DNA of 21,133 nt from Paramacrobiotus richtersi. Lineage: Eukaryota > Tardigrada > Eutardigrada > Parachela > Macrobiotidae. Both the position numbers and the translations under genes were made by a program. Positions 1-9,104 of the stretch are shown piece by piece. A model generated the notes under the pieces. The model saw only the letters and a program-made list of their open reading frames with translations, ran no database searches and had not been told where the DNA came from. Location of the stretch: contig JAQGAU010001149.1 of assembly GCA_034698045.1 (NCBI GenBank), positions 1 to 21,133 of the forward strand. The letters run 5' to 3'. Position 1 is the first letter of the stretch, and the number at the start of each line of letters is the position of its first letter.

Positions 1-154
1 ATACATCTCCAACACGGTCGTCCGGCTGGGCTGTTCCGCTGACAATCGCCACAATTTAAATCCGGTTGCACGTTCATACGGAAAATATTTATTTATCAAT
101 GTTCCACGTCAATTTTCCGTACCATTCGGTATTTTACAAATTTATTTCAGTCCG

Positions 155-757
155 CTATTTATAAGCATCTTTTCCTTTTAACTGGCTATGTTGCCCTTTA
201 AAATGTAAAATTCCACTTTCTGTCGGTTTCTTTAATCGTAATTTAGCGTCTTCGGTAATTTCAATACACGAAGTTTTATCATCAACCATCGCATAAACTG
301 CAGTATCAATAAATTCTGACACATTTACAGGCATTTGCGGCGCGGTTGTACTGACATAATGCGCAATCTCAAATGTAGTACTCCCTTCGGGATTATTAAT
401 CTCTAAAACTGCATTCTGTAACACAAAATTCCAATATTTCTCCACTTTATCGTAAAACTGTGGTCGTATATTTACTAATGGCGATAAACTCCACGGAAAT
501 TTAAACTGCGCTTCCGCTTTACCAAAATATCGTTTAACAAGTATTTTATTTTCCACAGCTTGTACAACTGAATTTACAATTATCACTTCTTCGATTTCCC
601 GATTCTCGGGTTCATCTTTAATTGCTTTAATGATATTTAACATCGTAGTCGGCATTGTAAATGAATCCAATTTATCCAAAGCTCGTTTAATAATGTTAAA
701 CTCTTCTTTACCCAACTGTCGTCGGTCATGCGGTGAAGTACCGTGTATATCACCCAC
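155..757 (-). CDS. Protein with two winged-helix-like domains
   Basis: The open stretch has 200 codons. The codon at 757 is GTG; the first in-frame ATG is at 653-655 and would cut into the first domain, so the true start is unknown. Residues about 20-88 (counted from 757) have a helix-helix-helix-strand pattern compatible with a winged helix. Residues about 105-177 match the end of the neighbouring 505-residue protein: both have VE, then an Ala-Val/Ile helix, then N-P-x-G-S-T-x-x-E-I-x-x-Y. That block also resembles the H15 linker-histone domain. The tail is Lys-rich. The last 150 bases of the window beyond the stop are non-coding. Function unknown; nucleic-acid binding is the simplest guess. 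Confidence 0.5.
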   Translation of the reverse strand: MGDIHGTSPHDRRQLGKEEFNIIKRALDKLDSFTMPTTMLNIIKAIKDEPENREIEEVIIVNSVVQAVENKILVKRYFGKAEAQFKFPWSLSPLVNIRPQFYDKVEKYWNFVLQNAVLEINNPEGSTTFEIAHYVSTTAPQMPVNVSEFIDTAVYAMVDDKTSCIEITEDAKLRLKKPTESGILHFKGQHSQLKGKDAYK

Positions 758-855
758 TTCCGAGTGAAAAGGCGAATCATCCGATCCTGGCGGTGACTCA
801 AATTTATCGGTCTCTTCTTTAGGTTTTACTTCCCCCCATTTAGGAGTTTTATCTT

Positions 856-2373
856 TTAATGCATAAAAGGTTTTCCTCTTAAAAATGCGATTCTGTTATC
901 TCTCCCACGGACTACTGTATATCGCGGTCCTGGTTTATCGCTATATGTTATCATCTCGAAAACATGTTTATCCAGATCCTCCTTTAACGCATCGAAAAAT
1001 CCCTGCGGGATTAAGACTTTCATAGCCGGTTTAAAAACAAACTTCATATACAATAAAATTTCATCTACTGTTGAACCCCACGGGTTATGTATGTCTGTGA
1101 TGGCTCGTTGAATCGCCCATTTAAAATCTTCCACGGTTTTAACCAATCTAGCACTGTACGCCCGCATTCGCAGTTCCGTCAAAACATATATCTTATTATG
1201 GCTCCAGTGACCACCATATGTTTCGAGTATTGGACCTTTGCCAACGGCAGACATCAACGCTGACATAAAGTCCTGTTCTACAATTTTACTATTTTTAGTC
1301 TCGTAATCCAATTTAAAATTTTCCCACAACGATTTAGCACTCGTTGTCTGTTTATTTGTTTTACATTTATCGATCAATCCAGGAATCACTTCGGCAATTG
1401 AATTTAACTGCGCTTCGCGCAACAACGGTTCATCTGACAATGGAATCGGTTTAACGTCTGTATCGACCATATACTGATCCAAATAATCAGATTGTACACT
1501 TTTAAAACTTTCCAAACTGGACTTTGCACTTTTAAAGCTTTCATCACTAGAATTACTCTTACCAGTCGGTTTTGGTTTAATTAATCTTGGTGCGTTCTTG
1601 GACTGTATAACAGCCGATTTAGACTGTTTCTGTAATTCCTCTTCCAATTTAAAATTTAACACGTCCATCATACTGGTATTAGGTTCTTCACTGGTTTTTA
1701 ACTGGGTAATTCTATACGGTTCCAAATTTACTGCTAATCTCCTTTTACACGGATCAGATACTGACTCCGTGGACGGCCATTTAGGCATTTTAAACTGCTG
1801 TTCCGGTTCTATTAATTTAATCCTTGGTTCTGATTTGTTTGACGAAGCCTCTAGTGACCAATCAATACTTGGGTCATCTACAGGTATACCATATTTTAAA
1901 GCTTCTGACGGTGATAACGTTAAATTACCCCGTTGATGTTGTTGAAAATAATATTTAAAATCAGCACGTTTATCCAATTCTTTCTCACGAAGTGCTCGTC
2001 TTTCTTCTAATTCTTTCTTTTTATTAACTTTATCCAGTTCCTTGTAATAATTTAATTCACTTTGCAATTTATAATTCTCCAATCGGAGTAAACGATTTTC
2101 ATCCGAATTTGGTTCCCGTTTAATGGGGCTGTTTACATCCGCACTCGCGGTTTCCATTTTAATTTCAACAATTTTCTGGTTTAATTTATCGGTTGCTTCT
2201 GCAGCAATTTCCTGTTGTATTTGATTTACGGCTCGTCGAGCTATTGAACCAGGTTCAACATTCCTTTCTAAATCTTGCATTCTAGCAACGTCTTCTGGTA
2301 CTCTCGGAGAACTTGACAATGGTGTGCCGGTATTACTGGTTCGGCCTGATGTTGATTTCTGTCTGTTCGCCAT
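856..2373 (-). CDS. Coiled-coil protein with C-terminal H15-like winged helix
   Basis: The frame is 505 residues from the ATG at 2371-2373 (G at -3, G at +4); the few codons upstream hold no ATG. The N-terminal 40 residues are Ser/Thr/Pro-rich. Residues about 91-138 are a charged coiled coil (ENRLLRLENYKLQSELNYY onwards). The middle is disordered, with repeated SFKSAKSSLESFKSVQS. Residues about 414-501 look like a linker-histone-type winged helix: helix AIQRAITDI, then the GSTVDEILLY turn-helix, a third helix FFDALKEDL, and a strand pair ending RYTVVRG. The same domain recurs in the next frame. It shares the TTTA-dense composition of the Gag region, so it belongs to the same kind of element. 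I do not recognise the whole protein. DNA or chromatin binding is inferred from the fold resemblance only. Confidence 0.6.
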   Translation of the reverse strand: MANRQKSTSGRTSNTGTPLSSSPRVPEDVARMQDLERNVEPGSIARRAVNQIQQEIAAEATDKLNQKIVEIKMETASADVNSPIKREPNSDENRLLRLENYKLQSELNYYKELDKVNKKKELEERRALREKELDKRADFKYYFQQHQRGNLTLSPSEALKYGIPVDDPSIDWSLEASSNKSEPRIKLIEPEQQFKMPKWPSTESVSDPCKRRLAVNLEPYRITQLKTSEEPNTSMMDVLNFKLEEELQKQSKSAVIQSKNAPRLIKPKPTGKSNSSDESFKSAKSSLESFKSVQSDYLDQYMVDTDVKPIPLSDEPLLREAQLNSIAEVIPGLIDKCKTNKQTTSAKSLWENFKLDYETKNSKIVEQDFMSALMSAVGKGPILETYGGHWSHNKIYVLTELRMRAYSARLVKTVEDFKWAIQRAITDIHNPWGSTVDEILLYMKFVFKPAMKVLIPQGFFDALKEDLDKHVFEMITYSDKPGPRYTVVRGRDNRIAFLRGKPFMH

Positions 2374-2573
2374 TGCTAAAAGCAAAAATTTCCAATTTAA
2401 ATTCCAAGAATTTCATGGTACCGTTAAACCATTTTGATCAGAAACAGTTCACATAGTAACATTATTATTCGATATTTATCCCATATTTTAATCATTTAAT
2501 CGTCGCAGTTTAATTTTAATTTACTGGCGCCAATTTATCCGCTTTTTGAGGGAATCACTTAAGACTCAACCCC

Positions 2574-2604
2574 ACTTGAAGGGAAGTTTATCCATCCTTC
2601 AAGT
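2574..2604 (-). other. Perfect 9-bp hairpin in the spacer
   Basis: Arms ACTTGAAGG (2574-2582) and CCTTCAAGT (2596-2604) are perfectly complementary with a 13-base loop that contains TTTA. It lies about 200 bases upstream, in the element's sense, of the ATG at 2373. Confidence 0.6.
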
Positions 2605-2716
2605 CATCACTGTGCTTTAACTCGCCCAGTGGCAGTTTTAACGGTCATAATTGTTGCACTTTACTGGTTTAGGTCGCGACTCCCATTTCTGTAACGCCAC
2701 ATTCATTCCCCTTCTG

Positions 2717-2822
2717 CTGTACCGAGTACTAGGCCTATTCGGCTGTTCCATCCAGGCAGTTTTGTTAACACTTTATCTGTACCGAGTACTAGGCCTATTC
2801 GGCTGTTCCATCCAGGCAGTTT
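2717..2822. repeat. 46-bp direct repeat, two identical copies, 60-bp period
   Basis: Bases 2717-2762 and 2777-2822 are identical over 46 bases, beginning CTGTACCGAGTACTAGGCC, and are separated by 14 unrelated bases. They lie in the spacer between the Gag frame and the next frame. Perfect identity suggests a recent or actively homogenised duplication. Tandem repeats like this are common in LTR or regulatory parts of retroelements, which is a guess here. Confidence 0.9.
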
Positions 2823-2836
2823 CTTTAAACAGTTTA

Positions 2837-2946
2837 TTCCCCGTGGCATTTATGCCAAGGTTATGAGGAACGATTACTGCGTCCTCCTTTATTTATTTAA
2901 TTTATTTTGCCCTGCGTTCCCGTGGCATTTATGCCACGGTTATGAG
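2837..2946. repeat. Pair of 29-30 base repeats, one a perfect hairpin
   Basis: A sequence of about 30 bases beginning TTCCC(C)GTGGCA occurs at about 2837-2866 and again at 2918-2946. In the right copy the arms CCGTGGCA (2920-2927) and TGCCACGG (2932-2939) are perfectly complementary around a TTTA loop. In the left copy (2841-2860) the stem has one mismatch. Both lie just after the Gag frame in the element's sense. Confidence 0.75.
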
Positions 2947-2993
2947 AAGCAATTTCTCCATATTTTATTATTTACGGGTGCACTCGCCCAAAT

Positions 2994-4460
2994 TTATTGT
3001 TTCACTGGGATCTCATTACTTTGCGGTGACGTCGGAGCATTTACAGATGTACCAGGCCCACTCGCGCTATTCCATACATTTTCAAAAACGGGATTACTCC
3101 ATCCACTACGCTGATCTTGCCTAGGCTGATCATTGTACTGATTTACCTGGGAACCCCCATTTAAATTTTGATTTACGCCGGCATTCCCGGTATTTCTATC
3201 ATTCCTATTTCTATCGTTCCGGTTCCTTGAAAAACGACGACCACTGTGATGTGCAATAAAAACAGGGTTATTACGCCGGTCTTCATTTCTAAATTCGCAT
3301 TCGCGATCCCAATGTCCTTTAACATCACAATTGTTACAAAAGATTGTACCAGGGGCTACGCCCTCTTTATTAGGGTTTCCTTCAAAATTTATCCAATGCG
3401 GGGCGTTCTGAAAATTTCTACCGGGCGCGTCGCCAAACTTCCGATTATTATTATTATTATTATGATTACTATTGCCCCTATACGGGCTTCTATTATTATT
3501 ATTATTATTGTTATTGCCGCGTCGGCCTCTGTTATTCCCTTGTTGTCCAGAATTTACATTATCCCCTCGGGAATTATTATTTAAAGGTTGCTGTGTGTTT
3601 ACGGGGTTTACCACACATATCTCTACCACTTCGGCAACTTTCTTAGCATTTAAATCATATTTACTGGTGTCACTGGTAAGGTGACGTGCTTTAGCTAGCC
3701 ACTCGGCTGGTGTTCTCGGGTTCGTTACGTTTATTCCCCAGTGGAGGTTTATATCAACATTCTTTAATCCAGCGGTTAGGTATGTACTAACCATGGCGGG
3801 TTTATCTGTAAAACCAGCCTTGTCGCAAAGCATGGTCATGGACTGATAGTACTCTTCTATAGTTTCTTTTCCAATGCGGAACTCCCTGGTTTTAAGCTGA
3901 TTTGAAGCATTAGTCCCCTTGTCGGGGTCAGCGAATCTATCTTCAAGGGCTTTAATCCATGATCTAAACGATCTAGGTGCAACGCTAGATGTTAGATACG
4001 AATCAAACCATTTAAGCGCCATCCCTTCAAGGGCATTCGCTAACTCTAAAACCTTTCGCTCTTCATCCCACTGATTAATTCTAGCTGCCGCCATAAAGCG
4101 GACTTTGAACGCATCAATTTCGTCCTTTTTACCGTTAAACTTGGGCATTTTAATATCCTCCTTTTTATGACCCAAAGCATCTCTTAAAATATCCCGTAAC
4201 ACTGAAACTGTATCCGGTTGTGATGTACTAGGCATATTATTATTTACGGGCACTTCTGCCGAATTTACGTTCGCATTCGCGTTTACATTAGCATTCGCAT
4301 TAGCATTTGCATTCGCATTAGCGTTTGCATTCGCATTAGCGTTTGCATTTGCATTGGCATTTAAGTTGTCGTTTAACGGGACATCCTGTACATATGCATC
4401 GGAATGGTGTACATCGTGTAACGCTTGCTGTACGGCCTGGTTATATATCCCAGTGTACAT
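2994..4460 (-). CDS. gag: Gag protein with capsid region and CCHC zinc knuckle
   Basis: The frame is 488 codons from an ATG at 4458-4460; the true start is uncertain. Residues about 34-63 are an Asn-Ala repeat. Residues about 104-265 match the retrotransposon Gag capsid pattern: KFNG, then LANALEGMALKWFDSYL, then SFRSWIKALEDRF, then EEYYQ. Residues 300-340 hold two poly-Asn runs with RG/RR patches, a likely basic RNA-binding stretch. Residues 375-388 read CNNCDVKGHWDREC, a canonical C-X2-C-X4-H-X4-C zinc knuckle that binds RNA in Gag nucleocapsids. The tail is Asn/Gln/Arg-rich. Known family role: it packages element RNA into cytoplasmic particles. No protease or polymerase follows directly, as would be usual in Ty3/Gypsy elements. 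Confidence 0.85.
   Translation of the reverse strand: MYTGIYNQAVQQALHDVHHSDAYVQDVPLNDNLNANANANANANANANANANANANANVNANANVNSAEVPVNNNMPSTSQPDTVSVLRDILRDALGHKKEDIKMPKFNGKKDEIDAFKVRFMAAARINQWDEERKVLELANALEGMALKWFDSYLTSSVAPRSFRSWIKALEDRFADPDKGTNASNQLKTREFRIGKETIEEYYQSMTMLCDKAGFTDKPAMVSTYLTAGLKNVDINLHWGINVTNPRTPAEWLAKARHLTSDTSKYDLNAKKVAEVVEICVVNPVNTQQPLNNNSRGDNVNSGQQGNNRGRRGNNNNNNNNRSPYRGNSNHNNNNNNRKFGDAPGRNFQNAPHWINFEGNPNKEGVAPGTIFCNNCDVKGHWDRECEFRNEDRRNNPVFIAHHSGRRFSRNRNDRNRNDRNTGNAGVNQNLNGGSQVNQYNDQPRQDQRSGWSNPVFENVWNSASGPGTSVNAPTSPQSNEIPVKQ
4270..4363. repeat. Hexanucleotide repeat coding for Asn-Ala in Gag
   Basis: Variants of GCATTC and GCATTA (plus strand) repeat about 15 times and encode alternating Asn and Ala, with a few Val, near the Gag N-terminus. 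Trinucleotide ATT runs at about 3444-3464 and 3492-3515 encode poly-Asn further on. Such runs expand by slippage and probably differ in length between copies. Confidence 0.85.
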
Positions 4461-4531
4461 TTGTGCCTTTTTATCAGCTAAAATCTGTTTAACTTCCTCC
4501 TCCGTATACGTCCTCTCGGGATTTACTGATT

Positions 4532-5740
4532 TTATGGGCTCGGTTGATGGACCAGCAGTACGATTCCGGTTTGATCAACACGCGGTATATTGAACACCTG
4601 CGCAGCTTCTTTATGTACTGGGCCGGTACCATCCGGTTTATACGAATTTTTACTGGATGCTTCCACTTGACGCTTTAAATCATTGAACTGGTTTAAAAGT
4701 ACAGCGTACTGTTTATTCGTTTCTATACGTGCAGCTTCCGTATTATTTTTAGAAATTATCACATCATTTAATTTTACTTCCAATTCTGAAATTTTATTCG
4801 CAGCATTTAAAATATCCACTTCGGCTCGTTTATTATACAGCCATAACTCGCGATGTTCATTTATTTTGGGTTGGTCGGCTTTTAATTTACGCACACGACC
4901 AGCTTCAATCTGTGCCAGTTTAGCCTTTGCTTCTTTAATCTGTGCTTCTTTATTTATCAGGATATCATCCTTCTCCTTTAAAAGATTTTCAAACGTCATT
5001 AACTTCTGACCCTTTACTGTAACAACAGCGTTGTATTTATCGAGCAGTACCTGCTTTTCATTTAATAATTGTTTTGTTGCATTTAATTTATGATTTAATT
5101 CGGCCTTGACCGTACTTGCTAAAGTATTACTGGTGCTGGGACTTATTCCCACTTTAAACGATGTAACTGGGCTCGCTCCGGATCTAGGAGTTGTACTGGG
5201 CTTTTTAACAACCGTTTCGCTGTTTAGTAGCGTGTTGGATGCACGGCCAGTATCAGAGCTTGTAGAAAAGGGAGGTGTATCTACCACCTTGTTTACTTGT
5301 TCCTCAAACTCTTGTTCAGAATCGTCCACTGCGGAAGAGAATGAATCCTGTAAATTTATAGACGCGTCACTCATGACGCTTTGCCTTGACTCTGTACGTT
5401 CCTTTGGATGCTGTAACACTATAAAATCAGGATCTCTAAAATAATTTATGGCTGCTGGTATCCCAATCGGGTCAGACACAGGTGATCTGCGCAATGCGCT
5501 TTTACGTATTGACGGATGAATGGTGTCATCAACATTTAAATTTACTTCGCTCACGGCGCTTTTTATCAGAATACTACTGTTTACGCTTTTATTTACTTCT
5601 GCTGACTTAGCAGCATTGTTTAAAGAACCCTGGCTAGATGTTCCAGAATTACCTGCAGAATTATTTCTAGACCGCGTATTGTATAAATGCGGTTTATTGC
5701 CATCGGCCTTCTTACTTTTACTTCCGTCTTTATCAGCCAT
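4532..5740 (-). CDS. Coiled-coil protein of the Gag-bearing element
   Basis: The open frame gives 402 residues from the ATG at 5738-5740, which has a good context (G at -3 and at +4). A further in-frame stretch upstream lacks an ATG. Residues 20-25 read YNTRSR, a motif I associate with the start of Gag-type proteins of arthropod Gypsy-like elements. The first 200 residues are rich in Ser, Thr and Asn and probably disordered. Residues about 209-362 are Lys/Glu/Leu-rich with heptad-like spacing and should form a long coiled coil. There is no catalytic motif. It lies just upstream of the Gag frame in a different reading frame; LTR elements often use programmed frameshifting between such frames, but that cannot be judged here. 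A role in particle assembly or RNA binding is an inference from position only. Confidence 0.6.
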   Translation of the reverse strand: MADKDGSKSKKADGNKPHLYNTRSRNNSAGNSGTSSQGSLNNAAKSAEVNKSVNSSILIKSAVSEVNLNVDDTIHPSIRKSALRRSPVSDPIGIPAAINYFRDPDFIVLQHPKERTESRQSVMSDASINLQDSFSSAVDDSEQEFEEQVNKVVDTPPFSTSSDTGRASNTLLNSETVVKKPSTTPRSGASPVTSFKVGISPSTSNTLASTVKAELNHKLNATKQLLNEKQVLLDKYNAVVTVKGQKLMTFENLLKEKDDILINKEAQIKEAKAKLAQIEAGRVRKLKADQPKINEHRELWLYNKRAEVDILNAANKISELEVKLNDVIISKNNTEAARIETNKQYAVLLNQFNDLKRQVEASSKNSYKPDGTGPVHKEAAQVFNIPRVDQTGIVLLVHQPSP

Positions 5741-6290
5741 CTCGACTTTTACTGTTGCACACGCGACTTTTAAAAGTTTCACTGTCAAGGTTACCTTGAC
5801 AGGTGTCAATGAATGCACACGCGGAAAGTTGTTTACAGAAATTTACCACACGTGAGCTGCACGCTTTGCATGCAGGCCAGTCAATGCACAATTTTACTGC
5901 AGCTACCGTTTACAGCTGATTCTCTCTCACTCCTTTAAATTCCACTTGGCTGATTTAATCTAGGCACGCGCCTGTTTTAAAGAATCAATGACCCAGACAC
6001 TGTAAAATCTGTATTCAGACACGATTCACTTCCTCATCAAATTTACGGTTTTTAAAGGTCACTATTTCCACGATATTTACCTGTTAATTTACACGTTTCA
6101 AAAGTGTTTAGAATCCACGTAGAAATGCACGAATTTACCCACACAAAATCCACGGATCGTATATTTAATAATTGCAGCTCAACACGTTTAAAACAGTCAA
6201 CGACTTCTTTAATGCCTTCGGCTTTACAGGGATCTTACCGGGTTGGGTCTTGTTTATCTGTGGTCTCGTATCTCTCCAAAATTCTCGTCT
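5741..6290 (-). other. Leader / 5' non-coding part of the Gag-bearing element
   Basis: This stretch lies upstream, in the element's sense, of the coiled-coil frame. It has no long open frame but shares the TTTA-dense composition of the rest of the element. A 9-bp hairpin sits at 5782-5802. If a 5' LTR exists it should lie here, but I could not find its partner copy or clear TG...CA ends. The right edge near 6290 is set by composition only and may be off by about 50 bases. Confidence 0.4.
5782..5802 (-). other. Perfect 9-bp hairpin upstream of the coiled-coil frame
   Basis: Arms CTGTCAAGG (5782-5790) and CCTTGACAG (5794-5802) are perfectly complementary around a 3-base TTA loop. The hairpin ends about 42 bases upstream of the proposed ATG at 5740. 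It could fold in the leader RNA. No function is known to me. Confidence 0.6.
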
Positions 6291-7774
6291 TGTGAGGGAT
6301 CCTCCGGGGCGAAACGATAACGCTAGGGAAGATCAGGAACCATTCGCATCTGCTACCATGTCATAGGGACCAACAACCCAGGCAAGATCTGTATGGTATC
6401 GAACACGCGCAAGCTGATGTATCAAAGGTGACTTTTATCTGGTGAAAATGCGCAATCACAACCCAATGCTACACCAAAATCTGTAGAGTTAAATGCGGCA
6501 TCAAGCTGAGAAATCCTCGTGTTAATGAATCGGTAAAAATTACACTCTCGATCCTGGTTATTCAAACGCCATAGGCAAGTGTGTTAATTCAAAAAATGCT
6601 ACCGTCTCGCACCATGCATACGTCACTCAACAGACTATACCGCGAAAAACAAACAGAACAGAGAGAAACACGTATTACGCGATCCGTCCTCCTGTACGGT
6701 GATGCGGCCCACTTAACAACTACAACTGATGATACAGTATAATGAAGGATTTCGTTTAAAAGTAATATTTGCACATTAGCTTAATTGAATTTGAGAGCAA
6801 ATACTCAACAAACTGAAACTTGTTGTGCGGTTTTAGACAGGCTGCCAAACGACCACGGATCGGAAGCCAGACTATCCTCTCGGCATCTATCACCATACCA
6901 ATCTCAACTATGAGTACCGGTTGCTGTTGTGGAGGCCGGCGTTTCCCCAATTTGTTTCAACTTTTTGATTTCATATTATTTCATAATTATTTCGAAATTT
7001 GTTCTATATCTGTAAATATATTTGTAGTATATCTGTAGTATATGAATTCGAGGTACTTTCCTCCTTATCACCAGGAGGTGAACTGGAGCTAAACTGGTGA
7101 CCTCGTTTTCTTTAATCTGTATACAAACATGTTACTGTGCGGGAATCTGTCGAATACGTTGATGAAACGATGTTCATACATGTACAGTAGTTACGATAAA
7201 AGTATTTCGCGGTCTACAAAAAGACTCTTACTGGGCACGAAAAAAGTCGACATGGGCTGTTGACAACGTCACACACATTCAATTGTATCCGCATACATGC
7301 AGTCGCCGCATAATTTAACAGCAGACGTGAAACAGCTCGTTATCAGGACTCAGAGGTATGCTCCGCGAAAGAAAGCATTGTTAAGCTAGCTAGGTCTGTT
7401 CTTTGCACATTTTAGATAAAGACTCTAACGTCTGGAATTGGCTTTGAGTACTATCGAGTCGCAGTGCATAACTGCATCGCTACTGCTTTCTACCTGTGTA
7501 TTCCACATATTTTCCATACTGTAGACAAAACCTGGACTGGATCAAAATAAGCTATAACAAAAGAACCAGGCCTTCTAATGCAAACAAAACCGTGCTCAGT
7601 TCTACACATTTCTATCAACAATTTTTTAAACATTGACTCCTTTCAGTGACGCAGACAATTAAATAATTAAGATAATAAATAACTAAATATGTTTCAACTA
7701 TCGTTACAGCAGCTCGTGGGCTAGAGCAAGTAATCCTCATCAACTTTTTTGACCTGTAAAGTATGTTGGTGGTA
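6291..7774. other. Intergenic sequence, no gene supported
   Basis: Only short open stretches occur, mostly without ATG starts and without recognisable protein motifs. Base composition is mixed and unlike the TTTA-rich block to the left. AT-rich direct repeats of GTAGTATAT lie near 7020-7040. I found no clear counterpart of this stretch elsewhere in the window. Confidence 0.5.
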
Positions 7775-8940
7775 AATGGTATTTCTTCTGCACACGAGTC
7801 TCATGTTACTTAATCGTTAAAGCAGTGTTTACCTCCTAATCGCAACCTCATTACATTCTGACGGCCGCCCCTCGTTAAGCTCTGGGAATACACATTTAAA
7901 GCGTTGCATCGCACAAAATACAATAGCTGGAAAGGGCCACTTGTATATACGTGTGGTGGGGTTTTGTCTGAAAAGTTCATAGATATACGCATTACTACGC
8001 GTTCCGTCGGATACCCATTTCCTCCGCCTACATGCTAGCTGGCAACGCTACTCTTGCTGGAGATCATAACTATATATTCGGTATGTTAGTGACCGGATTG
8101 CATGCAGTTATAATTCGGTACCAGTAGCTGTTAACGTGCAATAAGCTTTGCGTTAAATCACTTCACAAATGCTTCGATAGTGTTCTTAAAATTCACGAAA
8201 ATCGTTTGACTTGAAAGTATATCTGCATTATGCCAGGTTTTCCGTATGTAACATTTCTTTGATGCTGCCGTGCCGTGCCTTTCACGGCGAAATCCGTTAG
8301 CGCTTTTCCGTGATATAGGGGCTCGTTGGTTCGATGCTTGTGCAGCTTCCGGTCAGTTTGTTGTGCGTCGACTGAAATATGAGAATAAGATTGCGGAGTA
8401 AAGATACACGCTAATTTTGACCATTAATAACTTCCTACCAGTAGCAGCTTTGTGCATTTTGAAAGCTGATTTACTAGGTCGACAAAAAACTCTATCGCAC
8501 GATCTATGGGTGGGGGGGAAGTATGTGAATCGATCTCTGCTAACTGGGCTGATGGGACGCAATTAAAATGGTCTGTTTCTCGTATCAACAACAGAGATTC
8601 GAAATTCGACGCAATGAGCAGAATATCAGCACAGCCTCTGTACCAATAAACTGAACAAACTTAAAGAGTAGGTAAATCTGCAGCGGACCGTGTAGATGGA
8701 CAAGACAGCAGGAAAAAAATGATAAATTAAACAGTTATAATTATACCGTGCTTAATCTCCAAGTATCCAACAAACTCTGTGCACTCCGGCGTTTTGTTAC
8801 ACACTGAACATAATAAATCGTAAGCAGAGTGAACTGTTATCAGTTCGTGAACGGCCGGCGCAAGCGCCACCTCTGGGAACGACCTGAGACGTTGCTTCGA
8901 TGCCAGTTCGACGTTGCAAGCGTACTTAGCTTTCGGTTCG
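7775..8940. repeat. Duplicated non-coding block, unit 1 (partner 14980-15900)
   Basis: Bases 7785-8095 align by eye with 14990-15300: shared landmarks are TTCTTCTG, TTAAAGCAGTG, TTACCTC, AAAGGG(C)CACTTG, CCGCCTAC and CGCTA(C/T)TCTTGCTG. Similarity weakens between 8100 and 8800, where TTCTTAAAATT and GTTTGTTGTG still match in order. It is clear again at 8815-8880 (GCCGGCGCAAG). No open frame is conserved between the copies, so this is diverged non-coding duplication rather than a missed gene. Confidence 0.6.
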
Positions 8941-9104
8941 GTCAGTGTACTTGATTATATTACTACATGTACTGAGTTCACCATGCATGAACACTTGTTC
9001 ACTGGGGATAGTAAAAGTGTACTTCTATACGTACGAGAATCGATAAACCAGGAATCTGGACGTATTTCGTCTAAATAAGTGCCTTTTCTTCGACCATGCA
9101 TGAG

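Larger units (their letters stand above)
1..6290 (-). mobile_element. Gag-bearing LTR-type element (Ty3/Gypsy-like), partial
   Basis: This is a virus-like retroelement read leftward that continues past the left edge. Visible parts, in its own order, are a leader, a coiled-coil frame, a Gag frame with capsid and CCHC knuckle, a repeat-rich spacer, and two frames with H15-like winged-helix domains. The right limit is set by composition: TTTA occurs roughly 19 times in bases 1-600 but about once in bases 8001-8600 (counted by eye), and the excess fades near 6255-6300. No polymerase, integrase, envelope or LTR pair is visible in the window, so family placement rests on the Gag alone. Four long frames remain, so this part looks fairly young. 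Whether the whole element is intact cannot be judged from the part seen. The extra proteins could also mean two related elements lying head to tail. Confidence 0.7.

Noticed and set aside
1598-1936. Plus-strand open stretches within the retroelement (also at 2651, 4683, 5106 and 5520)
   Set aside because: These are shadows of minus-strand frames in a stop-poor composition and have no motifs of their own.
2524-2532. TGGCGCCAG on the minus strand, like the start of a tRNA-lysine primer binding site
   Set aside because: Only about eight bases fit, the following bases do not continue a tRNA 3' end, the word is itself nearly palindromic, and no LTR end (CA) lies before it.
8326-8340. GGTTCGATGC, resembling a tRNA B box
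   Set aside because: No matching A box or cloverleaf arms upstream.
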